From NCBI GenBank assembly GCA_018365995.1, contig JAGZIY010000010.1, positions 1-64,000 of the forward strand: a stretch of 64,000 nucleotides of DNA. Reading direction: 5' to 3'. This DNA comes from Butyricicoccus pullicaecorum (GTDB lineage: Bacteria > Bacillota > Clostridia > Oscillospirales > Butyricicoccaceae). Below the pieces are notes generated by a model. It searched no databases. It worked only from the letters and a program-made list of their open reading frames with translations, and was not told the origin of the DNA. Below, in pieces: positions 49,032 to 57,984 of this stretch. Position numbers and translations under genes: made by a program. Every line of letters begins with the position of its first letter. Position 1 is the stretch's first letter.

Positions 49032-50570
49032 ATGGATATGCCAATCATCCTCGTCGGTGTTGTCGGTGTGATTCTTGGTTTATTCGTAGGCTACCTGTAC
49101 CGCAAGCAGGTTGCGGAAAAAGAAATTGGCAGCGCTGAACAGGAAGCTACCCGCATCGTAAACGATGCTATTAAGTCTGCTGAAACAAAAAAACGTGAGG
49201 CGATCTTGGAAGCGAAGGACGAAATCCACAAAAATCGGAGTGAGGCCGAACGCGAAATCAAAGAGCGCCGCAACGAAACCCAAAAGCTGGAGCGCCGTCT
49301 CGCTCAGAAAGAGGAGACGCTCGACCGCAAAACAGATGCGCTGGACCAGAAAAATGAGGAGCTTAACCGCAGACTCACACAGGTGCAGAAAACGCAGGAA
49401 TCCTGTGAGCAGCTCAAAAATGAGCAGCTTGCAGCGCTGGAACGCATTTCCGGCTTGACCCGTGAGGAGGCAAAGGATTATCTCGTTTCCTCCATCGAGC
49501 AGGAGGCACAGCATGATGCCGCAGTGAAGCTGCGCGAAATCAATCAGCGCACAAAGGAAGAGGCGGAGTCCACCGCTCGTGAACTCATTTCCATCGCCAT
49601 TCAGCGCTGTGCCGCCGATCATGTTGCAGAGGCAACCGTTTCGGTTGTCGCACTGCCGAACGATGAAATGAAGGGACGCATCATTGGCCGTGAGGGACGC
49701 AATATCCGTACTCTTGAAACGCTGACTGGTGTGGATCTCATTATTGATGATACCCCAGAAGCCATTACGTTGTCCTCCTTCGATCCGGTTCGCCGTGAGG
49801 TTGCACGCATGGCTCTCGAAAAGCTGATTGCAGATGGACGTATTCACCCGACCCGTATTGAGGAAATGGTCGAAAAGTCCCGCAGGGAAATCGACCAAAT
49901 CATCAAGAGCGAGGGCGAACGCGCCACTTTTGAAACAGGGATTCATGGTCTGCACCCTGAGCTCATCAAGCTGCTCGGCAGACTGCGTTACCGTACAAGC
50001 TATGGTCAGAATATCCTCATGCACTCGATTGAGGTTGCGCATGTTGCTGGAATTCTGGCATCTGAGCTGGGCATTGACCCTGTGCCTGCCCGCCGTGCAG
50101 GTCTGCTGCATGATATCGGCAAGGCGGTTGACCATGAGGTGGAAGGTTCGCATGTCAGTATCGGCGTGGATCTTGCAAAGAAGTACAAGGAAAGCCCGCA
50201 GATTATTCATGCAATCGCCGCACATCATGGCGATGTAGAGCCGCAGACCATCGTAGCATGTCTCGTGCAGGCGGCAGATGCAATTTCTGCTGCACGCCCG
50301 GGGGCACGCCGCGAGAATCTGGAAAACTATATCAAGCGTTTGGAAAAGCTGGAAGAAATTGCAAACACGACGCCGGGTGTTTCCGGTTCCTACGCAATTC
50401 AGGCTGGACGCGAAATTCGCATCATTGTAAAGCCGGACGAGGTTTCTGACGATAACATGGTGCTTTTGGCACGTGATATTGCAAAGCATATTGAAGATCA
50501 GCTCGATTATCCCGGGCAAATCAAGATCAATATGATTCGCGAGACCCGTGCAATTGATTATGCAAAATAA
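49032..50570 (+). CDS. rny: Ribonuclease Y
   Basis: Membrane-bound endoribonuclease that starts mRNA decay. It has an N-terminal transmembrane helix (4-22), a long coiled coil (about 25-180), a KH domain with GRIIGREGRN (215-224), and an HD domain with LHDIGKAVDHEVEGSHV. 512 residues, full length. ATG 49032 follows GGAGGTG by about 14 nt, a slightly long spacing. It is transcribed alone and has a perfect terminator. In Firmicutes rny often neighbours recA and spoVS; that order is not kept here. Confidence 0.95.
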   Translation: MDMPIILVGVVGVILGLFVGYLYRKQVAEKEIGSAEQEATRIVNDAIKSAETKKREAILEAKDEIHKNRSEAEREIKERRNETQKLERRLAQKEETLDRKTDALDQKNEELNRRLTQVQKTQESCEQLKNEQLAALERISGLTREEAKDYLVSSIEQEAQHDAAVKLREINQRTKEEAESTARELISIAIQRCAADHVAEATVSVVALPNDEMKGRIIGREGRNIRTLETLTGVDLIIDDTPEAITLSSFDPVRREVARMALEKLIADGRIHPTRIEEMVEKSRREIDQIIKSEGERATFETGIHGLHPELIKLLGRLRYRTSYGQNILMHSIEVAHVAGILASELGIDPVPARRAGLLHDIGKAVDHEVEGSHVSIGVDLAKKYKESPQIIHAIAAHHGDVEPQTIVACLVQAADAISAARPGARRENLENYIKRLEKLEEIANTTPGVSGSYAIQAGREIRIIVKPDEVSDDNMVLLARDIAKHIEDQLDYPGQIKINMIRETRAIDYAK

Positions 50571-50596
50571 ACAGACAAAAAACCGACAACACCGCG

Positions 50597-50631
50597 AAAG
50601 AGGGAAGCATATGCTTCCCTCTTTTTTGACA
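50597..50631 (+). terminator. rny terminator
   Basis: A perfect palindrome AAAGAGGGAAGCAT/ATGCTTCCCTCTTT is followed by TTT. It also separates the convergent pth gene. Confidence 0.85.
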
Positions 50632-50649
50632 GCAAGACAGGCTGTTTTT

Positions 50650-51288
50650 TTATTGTCCGTTGAATTTCTGCGCGGCAGAAGCGGTACCATTTAAGATGAT
50701 TTCCGCTGCGGCATCCATTGCCCGCAGAACTGTTTGATGCAGCACGGGAAGTTCCTCGGCAGAGAATTTGGAAAGCACCCAGTCTGCAAGGTCATAGTCA
50801 GGGTGCGGCTTTGCGCCGATTCCGATTTTTACGCGGGGGAATAAATCCGAATTGAGATGATAGATAATATTCTTGATACCGTTTTGTCCGCCTGCGGAGC
50901 CTTTGGCGCGTACACGCAGCCGACCCACAGGCAGGGAGATGTCGTCGAACAGTACAAGGATACGTTCTGGCGGGATTTTATAAAATGCTGCGGCATCGCG
51001 CACCGCTTCGCCAGACAGGTTCATAAAGGTCTGAGGCTTCATGAACAATACACGCTTGCCGCCCAGTGTGCCGTCTCCGACAAGTGCCTTGAACTTCATC
51101 TGGCTGATGCGCTGTCCGGTTTTGGCGCAATAGGCATCAAGCGCACAAAAGCCTGCGTTGTGTCGGGTGTTTTCGTACTGACTGCCCGGGTTGCCAAGCC
51201 CCACGACCAACCATTCGACCGGTCCGGTATCCTGATTTTTCTGCGCGCGTTCCTGCGCAAGTTTGTCGAAGATATCGAAAATTGACAT
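50650..51288 (-). CDS. pth: Peptidyl-tRNA hydrolase
   Basis: Releases peptides from peptidyl-tRNAs that drop off ribosomes. The catalytic His is in NTRHNAGF, the Asp in FDDISLPVG, and the Asn motifs in FMNLSGEAV. 212 residues: about 24 more than usual at the N-terminus (a charged helix MSIFDIFDKLAQERAQ) before the usual WLVVGLGNPG. AAGGAG lies before ATG 51288, so the extension is probably real. It stands downstream of yloV, separated by about 50 nt with a hairpin (GGCTCCCC...GGGGAGCC). Confidence 0.93.
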   Translation of the reverse strand: MSIFDIFDKLAQERAQKNQDTGPVEWLVVGLGNPGSQYENTRHNAGFCALDAYCAKTGQRISQMKFKALVGDGTLGGKRVLFMKPQTFMNLSGEAVRDAAAFYKIPPERILVLFDDISLPVGRLRVRAKGSAGGQNGIKNIIYHLNSDLFPRVKIGIGAKPHPDYDLADWVLSKFSAEELPVLHQTVLRAMDAAAEIILNGTASAAQKFNGQ

Positions 51289-51342
51289 AGTGTTTCTCCT
51301 TAGAAAAGGCTCCCCAAATCGGGGAGCCTTGGATTTTGTGGT

Positions 51343-52992
51343 TTACTCAACCGAGAGGATGTAATAATAAACAGGCTGACCGCCGTTGATGACGGTGATT
51401 TCCAAGTCGTGATTTTCGCGAAGGAACATTTCCTCAAGTTTTACGGCTTCTTCCTCGGAAACGCCCTCGCCATAAATAATGGTAGCAAAGGTACTGTCTG
51501 CGCGCACCAACTCACGCACCAGCTTTTTGAGCACATCATGCGGACGCTTGCTGTTTGCCGCAAGCTTACCCTCGCACAGCGCAAGGTATTCGCCTTCCTT
51601 GATTTTCTTTCCGTCAAACTCTGAATTGCGCGCTGCATAAGTGACCTGTCCGGCGCGCACACCATCGATTGCCTGCTGCATAACCTCGGTGTTTTCGGCT
51701 TCTTCAGCTTCGCCGTCAAAGACCAGAAGAGCAGAAATCCCCTGCGGGATATTTTTGGTCGGCATGATGATAACCTTTTTATTTTCACACAAAACAGCTG
51801 CCTGTTGGGCTGCCATAATGATATTTTTGTTGTTGGGGAATACATAAACGACCTCTGCCGGTGTGCGGTCTACGGCGCGCAGAATGTCCTCAGTGGAGGG
51901 GTTCATGGTCTGACCGCCCTGCACAATCTCGTCACAGCCAAGGTCGCTGAAAACGGTGTGCAGACCCTCGCCGGCAGCAACGGCAACAAAACCGTATTTC
52001 TTTTCCGGCTCACGGATTTCACGGTCCTTGGGCGCAACCGTGCCTTCAATGACCTTTGCCGTATGCTGCTCGCGCATGTTTTCGATTTTGATAGTCAGCA
52101 GCGGGCCGAACTTCAGTCCCTCCTCAAGAACCTTGTTGGGCTGGTCGGTGTGTACATGTACCTTTACGATATCGTCGTCCTCGACTACAACAAGAGAGTC
52201 CCCGATTTCGCCAAGCAGTGCACGCATACGTCCGACATTGCGCGCCTTGTCCTTACGCGCCGCGATGAACTCCGTGCAGTAGGTGAAGGTGATATCCTCA
52301 TCGTTGATGGCACCAAAATCTGCCGCGGCTTCGGAGGACGTGTTTTGTTCAATCTTACGCTCCTTGTGGATTCCGCGGAATGCATCGAACATACCTTCAA
52401 AGATGACAAGAAAGCCGAAACCGCCGGCGTCCACAACGCCAGCCTTTTCCAGTACCGGATTTTGCTTTGTGGTTTCGGCAAGTGCGGTCTGGCCGCGTTC
52501 CAGAATGGCTTCAAATACATCGTGTACGGAAAGTGTCGGATTGCTCTGACACAGCTCCACAGCATGCTGTGCAGCCACGCGGGTAACGGTGAGAATTGTG
52601 CCCTCGGCGGGCTTCATAACCGCCTTGTAGGCGGTTTCAACACCCTCACGCAGTGCAATTGCAAAATCGCAGCCGTCTGCTTCGGTTTTTTCACGCAGCT
52701 TTTTTGCCATGCCGCGGAACAGCAGGGAGAGAATGACGCCCGAATTGCCGCGTGCGCCGCGCAGAAGTGCAGAAGCAGCCGCATCGGCTGCCTTTGCAAG
52801 GGCAGGGTCGGTCAGACGCTGCATTTCCTCTCTTGCTGCCTGCATGGTCATGGACATATTTGTGCCTGTATCACCATCAGGAACAGGGAATACGTTTAGC
52901 TCATTTGCCTGCTCCTTTTTCTCAGCAATGGCGAGGGCGCCCTCCATAACCATTTGCTGAAAGAGCAGCCCAGTGATTTTCTGGTCGTTCAT
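51343..52992 (-). CDS. DAK2-domain protein YloV (FakA-like fatty acid kinase)
   Basis: A 549-residue cytoplasmic protein: N-terminal dihydroxyacetone-kinase L-like ATP-binding domain (FPVPDGDTGTNMSMTM, with Asp residues binding Mg-ADP), a middle domain, and a C-terminal DegV-like/DUF1949-type domain. FakA phosphorylates fatty acids bound to FakB to use exogenous fatty acids for phospholipids. FakB genes are not in the window. It follows an Asp23-family gene, the standard yloU-yloV pair of Firmicutes. Possible functional link with the oleate hydratase of the window is only speculation. Confidence 0.92.
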   Translation of the reverse strand: MNDQKITGLLFQQMVMEGALAIAEKKEQANELNVFPVPDGDTGTNMSMTMQAAREEMQRLTDPALAKAADAAASALLRGARGNSGVILSLLFRGMAKKLREKTEADGCDFAIALREGVETAYKAVMKPAEGTILTVTRVAAQHAVELCQSNPTLSVHDVFEAILERGQTALAETTKQNPVLEKAGVVDAGGFGFLVIFEGMFDAFRGIHKERKIEQNTSSEAAADFGAINDEDITFTYCTEFIAARKDKARNVGRMRALLGEIGDSLVVVEDDDIVKVHVHTDQPNKVLEEGLKFGPLLTIKIENMREQHTAKVIEGTVAPKDREIREPEKKYGFVAVAAGEGLHTVFSDLGCDEIVQGGQTMNPSTEDILRAVDRTPAEVVYVFPNNKNIIMAAQQAAVLCENKKVIIMPTKNIPQGISALLVFDGEAEEAENTEVMQQAIDGVRAGQVTYAARNSEFDGKKIKEGEYLALCEGKLAANSKRPHDVLKKLVRELVRADSTFATIIYGEGVSEEEAVKLEEMFLRENHDLEITVINGGQPVYYYILSVE

Positions 52993-53016
52993 GTTTTGTG
53001 TTACTCCTCTTTTCTG

Positions 53017-53367
53017 TCAGTCTGCTTTGATGCTCTCGACGTAGATATCCACGTTTTTGACATCGATTCCCGTCAGCTGTTCGACGTGATAACGAACCTC
53101 ACTGATGATTGAACGGCATACAGAGGCGATATTGATTCCGTGGTCGACTGCGATATGCAGATCGATGTTGATGCCGCCGTCGGGTGCTTCAGAGATTTTG
53201 ACACCACGGCTCATGTTTTCCCGACGCAGAAGATGGGCAACGCCGTCTGCTACCGAGCGAACCGTCATACCCTTGACACCAAAGCAGGAAGATGCTGCAT
53301 AGCCCGCAATGCCAGCCATGACATCGGGTGCAATCTCGATATATCCAAGTTCATTATTGATTCTCAT
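53017..53367 (-). CDS. Asp23/Gls24 family envelope protein (YloU)
   Basis: A 116-residue member of the alkaline-shock protein 23 family (IEIAPDVMAGIAGYAASSCFGVKGM opening; VEQLTGIDVKNVDIYVES end). Members associate with the membrane through partners and affect envelope stress. ATG 53367 has GGGAGG 6 nt upstream. It is 24 nt upstream of yloV and co-transcribed. The ribosomal protein L28 gene that often faces it is not present in the region to the right. Confidence 0.9.
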   Translation of the reverse strand: MRINNELGYIEIAPDVMAGIAGYAASSCFGVKGMTVRSVADGVAHLLRRENMSRGVKISEAPDGGINIDLHIAVDHGINIASVCRSIISEVRYHVEQLTGIDVKNVDIYVESIKAD

Positions 53368-53594
53368 AAGTACCTCCCAAAAGTGAAACCGTTCAGGGGT
53401 TGGGGCATGAACCCAAACCCGCATGTTTTACGGATGTGCTTTGCACATATGTACCTAGTTTTTATTTTATAATACTTTGCGTAAATAAACAAGAGGATTT
53501 TTTGAAGCTTATCATAGAAACGGGGAATGTTTCCGATTTTAACGGGGTGCAGGCGAAAAAAATGAGGGGATTTTTGCCGACTGCAACAAAAGGT

Positions 53595-53650
53595 TTGCTT
53601 TTTTGATCGGATTCGGATATAATAAGTGCAGATAAGCAGAACAAATTTTC
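53595..53650 (+). promoter_or_regulatory. lexA promoter with possible SOS box
   Basis: TTGCTT (53595-53600), 17-nt spacer, TATAAT (53618-53623). GAACAAATTTTC (53639-53650), one base off the GAAC-N4-GTTC consensus of Gram-positive LexA, lies just beyond the -10. The rest of the 338-bp gap since yloU has no gene. Confidence 0.55.
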
Positions 53651-53705
53651 GATTATATAGATTGCTGAAAACAGATACAACACCCAAAATTTGGAAAGGT
53701 GCTAT

Positions 53706-54299
53706 ATGGATAACTTAAACGAAAAGCAAAGACAGATTTTGAAATATATTGCAGAGGCGACTGCGCAGCAGGGCTATCCGCCCTCTGTGCGTGAAATTGG
53801 ACAGCATGTCGGGCTGCGCTCGTCCTCGTCGGTGCATGCGCATCTCATGAAGCTGCGCGAGGAAGGATATCTGGAGCAAGACGCGCACAAGACCCGCTCG
53901 CTGGTTGTTAAGGGCATGGCGGCAACGGTGCCGCAGGTACCGATTCTGGGCAGGGTGACTGCGGGTGCCCCCATTTTGGCGGCAGAGTTGGTGGAGGGCT
54001 ATCTGCCCTATATGTCGGCAGGTGAATATGGGGAACATTTCGCCCTGCGGATTAAGGGAGATTCCATGACGCATGCAGGAATCTTGGACGGCGATTATAT
54101 CATTGTGCACCGGCAGGAGTTTGCAAGGCACGGGCAGATCGTGGTTGCGCTTTTGGACGATGAAGCGACCTGCAAGACCTTTACCGTACAGGACGGGCAT
54201 GTATGGCTCATGCCGGAAAATCCGGCATACTCCCCCATTGACGGACAAAATGCCCGTATTTTGGGCGTGGTCGTCGCGCTGCACAGAGAGTTTGTATGA
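53706..54299 (+). CDS. lexA: SOS repressor LexA
   Basis: Represses DNA damage genes and cleaves itself when RecA is active. The winged helix-turn-helix (GYPPSVREIGQHVGLRSSSSVHAHLMKL) comes first; the S24 domain has the cleavage bond Ala86-Gly87 (VTAGAP), Ser120 (KGDSM) and Lys157 (ATCKTF). 197 residues. ATG 53706 has AAAGG 7 nt upstream; an in-frame TTG at 53691 is less suitable. Its stop overlaps the recG start (ATGA). Confidence 0.95.
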   Translation: MDNLNEKQRQILKYIAEATAQQGYPPSVREIGQHVGLRSSSSVHAHLMKLREEGYLEQDAHKTRSLVVKGMAATVPQVPILGRVTAGAPILAAELVEGYLPYMSAGEYGEHFALRIKGDSMTHAGILDGDYIIVHRQEFARHGQIVVALLDDEATCKTFTVQDGHVWLMPENPAYSPIDGQNARILGVVVALHREFV

Positions 54300-56329
54300 C
54301 CGGTAGGGACAGCGTTGGCGCAGTCAAGGGCATCGGTGTCAAAAAACAGGCATTGTTTGAAAAAATGTCTATCTGTACTCTGCACGATGCACGGGAGTTT
54401 TATCCGCGGGATTATGAGGATCGTACAAAACTGGTGCCCATTTCCGAATTGGCAGAGGGAGAGAAGGCGGCGATTTGTGCGGTCGTGGGTACGGAGCCTG
54501 CGACACGCAGAATCCGCAAGGGACTGGATATGACCCGACTGCGCGTTTTTGACAGCACAGGCACACTATGGCTGACCTACTATAACAATCGGTATGGCAC
54601 GGCGAACCTGCATGTGGGCAGTACCTATGTATTTTATGGTAAGGTACAGGGAAGTGGGGCGCTGCGCAATATGGTTGCTCCTGCCAGCGAACCGGTTTTC
54701 ACGGGACAGCCGCCGCCGCGCCGCATGTATCCCATCTATCCGCTGACAGCGGGACTGACACAGCGCGATATCCAGCGCGTTGTGGAGGCAGCGCTTGCCG
54801 TGCCGGCAGAGCCGGAATGGCTGCCTGAGGACATTGCCATGCGGCATCGGCTCATTTCCCATGCTGAGGCGCTGCAGCAGATTCATAAACCACAGACTGC
54901 CAGTGAGGTACAAGCTGCAAGGCAGCGGCTGATTTTCGAGGAGCTGTTCCTTCTGTGCTGCGGACTTGCACGGCTCAAGGATCGCCGCACCGGAGTTGCC
55001 GGACTGCCCTTTTCCAAAGGAGCACCTGAGGATTTTTGGACGCTCCTGCCCTTTGCGCCTACCGGCGCACAGCGGCGTGCAGCACAGGAAATCTGGCAGG
55101 ACGTGCAGGGACAGCGCCCGATGAACCGTCTGGTGCAGGGTGATGTAGGCTCAGGCAAAACCGTTCTGACTGCCGTTCTCTGTTATCTTGCGGCGCAAAA
55201 CGGCTATCAGTCGGCAATCATGGCGCCGACAGAAATCCTTGCCGCGCAGCATATGGAATCGCTTGCGCCAATTTTTGCACAGGTGGGTGTCCGGTGTATG
55301 CTGCTGCTGGGCTCGATGAGCGCCAAGCAAAAGGCAGAATGTAAGACGAGAATCGCGGCAGGAGACGTGCAGGTCATCATTGGCACACACGCCATCATTC
55401 AAAAGGACGTGTCGTTTCAAAGGCTGGGTGCCGTAGTGGTCGATGAACAGCACCGCTTTGGTGTGGCGCAGCGCGCCATGCTCCACGAAAAGGGACAGAC
55501 GCCGCATGTACTGGTAATGTCTGCCACACCAATCCCACGTACCCTTGCCCTCATCCTCTATGGGGATCTTGATGTGTCCGTGGTGGACGAATTGCCGCCG
55601 GGACGCACGCCGGTACCAACCTTTGCCGTAGGGGAATCCATGCGCCGGCGCATCGAAGCCTTTATCGAAAAGCAAATCGCAGAGGGAGGACAGGTCTATG
55701 TGGTCTGTCCGCTCGTTGAGGAGGGAGAACTGCCCCTCAAAAGCGCGGAGGCACACGGCGCGGCATTGCAGAAATGTCTGCCGCATCGTCGGGTCGGTGT
55801 TCTGCATGGCAGGATGAAGTCCTCCGAAAAGGATACCGTCATGCGCCGGTTTGCCGCAGGGGAACTGGACATCTTGGTGGCGACAACTGTAATTGAAGTC
55901 GGTGTCAATGTACCCAATGCCAGTCTGATGGTCATTGAGGACGCAGATCGCTTTGGGCTGTCTCAGCTGCATCAGCTGCGCGGACGGGTGGGACGCGGCA
56001 CACGGCAGTCTTACTGCATCTGTTTTGGAGCAGACAGGGGAGCGCAGGCAAGGGAACGCCTCAAGGTGCTTTGCAGCACCAATGACGGATTTGAGATTGC
56101 TCGTGCTGACCTTGCACAGCGTGGCCCGGGTGACTTTTTTGGCAAGCGTCAGCATGGTCTGCCTATGCTGCAGATAGCCGACCTTGCCGCCGATCTGACC
56201 CTCATGCAGAAGGCGAAGGACGAAGCAGATGCTCTGCTTGCACAGAACCCAACACTGCTGGAGGTGCCTGCCCTGCGTGAGCGGGTGCAGCAGATGTTTT
56301 CTGACCATGTACAGGAGATCTTTAACTGA
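54296..56329 (+). CDS. recG: ATP-dependent DNA helicase RecG
   Basis: Branch migration helicase that remodels stalled forks and Holliday junctions. N-terminal OB/wedge domain (about 1-230), helicase motifs GDVGSGKTV (Walker A, about 283), VVDEQHRFGV (motif II), SATPIPRTL (III), and C-terminal GVNVPNASLM, QLHQLRGRVGRG (V-VI). 677 residues. It overlaps lexA by 4 nt, so RecG would be made under LexA control, an uncommon coupling. Confidence 0.95.
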   Translation: MTGRDSVGAVKGIGVKKQALFEKMSICTLHDAREFYPRDYEDRTKLVPISELAEGEKAAICAVVGTEPATRRIRKGLDMTRLRVFDSTGTLWLTYYNNRYGTANLHVGSTYVFYGKVQGSGALRNMVAPASEPVFTGQPPPRRMYPIYPLTAGLTQRDIQRVVEAALAVPAEPEWLPEDIAMRHRLISHAEALQQIHKPQTASEVQAARQRLIFEELFLLCCGLARLKDRRTGVAGLPFSKGAPEDFWTLLPFAPTGAQRRAAQEIWQDVQGQRPMNRLVQGDVGSGKTVLTAVLCYLAAQNGYQSAIMAPTEILAAQHMESLAPIFAQVGVRCMLLLGSMSAKQKAECKTRIAAGDVQVIIGTHAIIQKDVSFQRLGAVVVDEQHRFGVAQRAMLHEKGQTPHVLVMSATPIPRTLALILYGDLDVSVVDELPPGRTPVPTFAVGESMRRRIEAFIEKQIAEGGQVYVVCPLVEEGELPLKSAEAHGAALQKCLPHRRVGVLHGRMKSSEKDTVMRRFAAGELDILVATTVIEVGVNVPNASLMVIEDADRFGLSQLHQLRGRVGRGTRQSYCICFGADRGAQARERLKVLCSTNDGFEIARADLAQRGPGDFFGKRQHGLPMLQIADLAADLTLMQKAKDEADALLAQNPTLLEVPALRERVQQMFSDHVQEIFN

Positions 56330-56496
56330 GAGCACGTCCAAACTGACTCCTCTTGGAGTGATTGTTTCACAACCATGTGGGGACTGGTGACAGCGGCTGC
56401 GCCCGATTTGCGCAAATACTTGCAATTATATGGCGAATCAGTTACAATGAAAAAAATAAAAAAATTGTGATGGCACATAGATTATGGAGGATTGCT

Positions 56497-56967
56497 GTGA
56501 GCACGAAGAAAGCAGGCGTGAGCCGGAAAAAAGCAAGAGAAATTGCACTGCATTTGATTTTTGAACTGGGATTTGGTGCATTTGAGGCAGAAAATGTAAT
56601 GACAGAGCGTCTGGACGAGGAAATCATGCGCTCGATTGGCAGCGAAATCGCACTCTATGCAGGCCCGCTCGATGCCGCTCAGACAAAGTATATTGTCACC
56701 GTGGTAAAGGGCGTTGCCGAGCATCTGGAATCGCTCGATGCCAAAATTGCTCAAAATGCAAAGGGATGGAGCCTGTCCCGTCTGTCTCGGATTACCATGG
56801 CGATCCTGCGCCTTGCCCTGTACGAAATGCAGTATGTAGAAGATGTGCCGGTCGGTGCCGCCATCAATGAGGCGGTCGAGCTTGCGAAGGTTTATGACTC
56901 GGAAGAAACCGCAGCTTTTATCAATGGCGTTCTGGGTGCGGTGGCACGCGATGTGGAGCACGCATGA
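56497..56967 (+). CDS. nusB: Transcription antitermination factor NusB
   Basis: Helical protein of about 156 residues that binds boxA RNA with NusE and supports rRNA transcription. C-terminal signature SRITMAILRLALYEM and VPVGAAINEAVELAKVYDSEETAAFINGVLGAVAR is clear. Start is GTG 56497 with GGAGG 6 nt upstream; the frame extends to 56362 without support. First gene of the nusB-xseAB-ispA operon; its stop overlaps the next ATG. Confidence 0.93.
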   Translation: MSTKKAGVSRKKAREIALHLIFELGFGAFEAENVMTERLDEEIMRSIGSEIALYAGPLDAAQTKYIVTVVKGVAEHLESLDAKIAQNAKGWSLSRLSRITMAILRLALYEMQYVEDVPVGAAINEAVELAKVYDSEETAAFINGVLGAVARDVEHA

Positions 56968-57926
56968 AACGGTATTATTTGGGCATCGACACGTCAAATT
57001 ACCGCACCTCCGCCGCGCTCTATGCGCCGGAGGAGGGAACATGGAAAAACAGCGGCAGACTGCTTGATGTGCCGGAGGGAACGATTGGACTGCGGCAGTC
57101 AGATGCTGTCTTTCAGCACAGCCTGCATCTGCATGAGATGATCTCGGCACTGCCTGCCGGCATTGCTGGTGAAATCGAAGCGGTCTGCGTGTCAGTCGCG
57201 CCGCGTGCAGTCAGCGGTTCCTATATGCCCTGTTTTCTGGTGGGGCAGAACATGGCGGCAGGCATTGCCCATATTTTGGGTGTGCCGCTTTATGTCTGCT
57301 CGCATCAAATCGGTCATGTCGCAGCAGCGGCACTGTCCGCAGGGGTGCTGGACTGGCTGACCACGCAGGATTTTTACGCTTGGCATGTATCGGGCGGCAC
57401 GACCGAACTTTTGCGCGTATCTGCCGGACAGGACAACGGCGGTCTGCCCCGCGCCGACTGCATCGGCGGTACAAACGATTTGGCGGCAGGGCAGCTGATT
57501 GACCGCACGGGTGCGCTTTTGGGTTTGCCGTTTCCGGCAGGGGAAGCACTGGAAAGGCTGGCAGAGCAGACGGACAGCGAGTTGTGTTTCCGTCCCAAGG
57601 TGGAAAACAGTACCTTCTCCCTGTCCGGTATGGAAAATAAAGTCAAGGAACTGTATGCAAAGCAGACAGCGCCCGAGAACATTGCTGCATTTGCCATTCG
57701 CACCATTGCGTGTGCACTGGAGCGCGCAACCACGCAGGCGTGCAAAAAGCAGGCGCTGCCGGTTCTGTGTGCGGGCGGTGTGATGAGCAACCGCTTTTTG
57801 CAGCGGTATATGGCAGAGCGCTTTGAGGCGCGGTTTGCAGAGCCGGTTCTTTCGGGAGACAATGCCGTGGGTGTCGCTGTGGTGGCATATTTACAGCATT
57901 CAGCACAGATGAAACAACAGCGATAG
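56964..57926 (+). CDS. TsaD-like (M22) paralogue
   Basis: A 320-residue ASKHA-fold protein of the M22/O-sialoglycoprotein endopeptidase family. The metal-binding HxxxH (SHQIGH, about 113-118), ATP/nucleotide motifs (GIDTSNYRTS at the start, VSGGTTEL, CAGGVMSN) are visible. True TsaD has HMEGH and forms t6A on tRNA; this one differs and is probably a second paralogue. Its position between nusB and xseA, with 4-nt and 58-nt junctions, is found in several clostridia as far as I know. Its role is not established. Confidence 0.82.
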   Translation: MKRYYLGIDTSNYRTSAALYAPEEGTWKNSGRLLDVPEGTIGLRQSDAVFQHSLHLHEMISALPAGIAGEIEAVCVSVAPRAVSGSYMPCFLVGQNMAAGIAHILGVPLYVCSHQIGHVAAAALSAGVLDWLTTQDFYAWHVSGGTTELLRVSAGQDNGGLPRADCIGGTNDLAAGQLIDRTGALLGLPFPAGEALERLAEQTDSELCFRPKVENSTFSLSGMENKVKELYAKQTAPENIAAFAIRTIACALERATTQACKKQALPVLCAGGVMSNRFLQRYMAERFEARFAEPVLSGDNAVGVAVVAYLQHSAQMKQQR

Positions 57927-57984
57927 ACAGCGGACGGACAGCGCTCCGCCTCTGTGTCAGGCAAACGTGTATATGGAGAGGCAT

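Noticed and set aside
49080..50690. Minus-strand 536-codon frame over rny
   Set aside because: Antisense shadow of RNase Y; Cys/Leu-rich composition, no start signal and no family.
51805..52899. Plus-strand 364-codon frame over yloV
   Set aside because: Shadow of the DAK2-domain gene; no ribosome site and unlike any known protein.
55151..56425. Minus-strand 424-codon frame over recG
   Set aside because: Shadow frame; recG motifs on the plus strand are complete.
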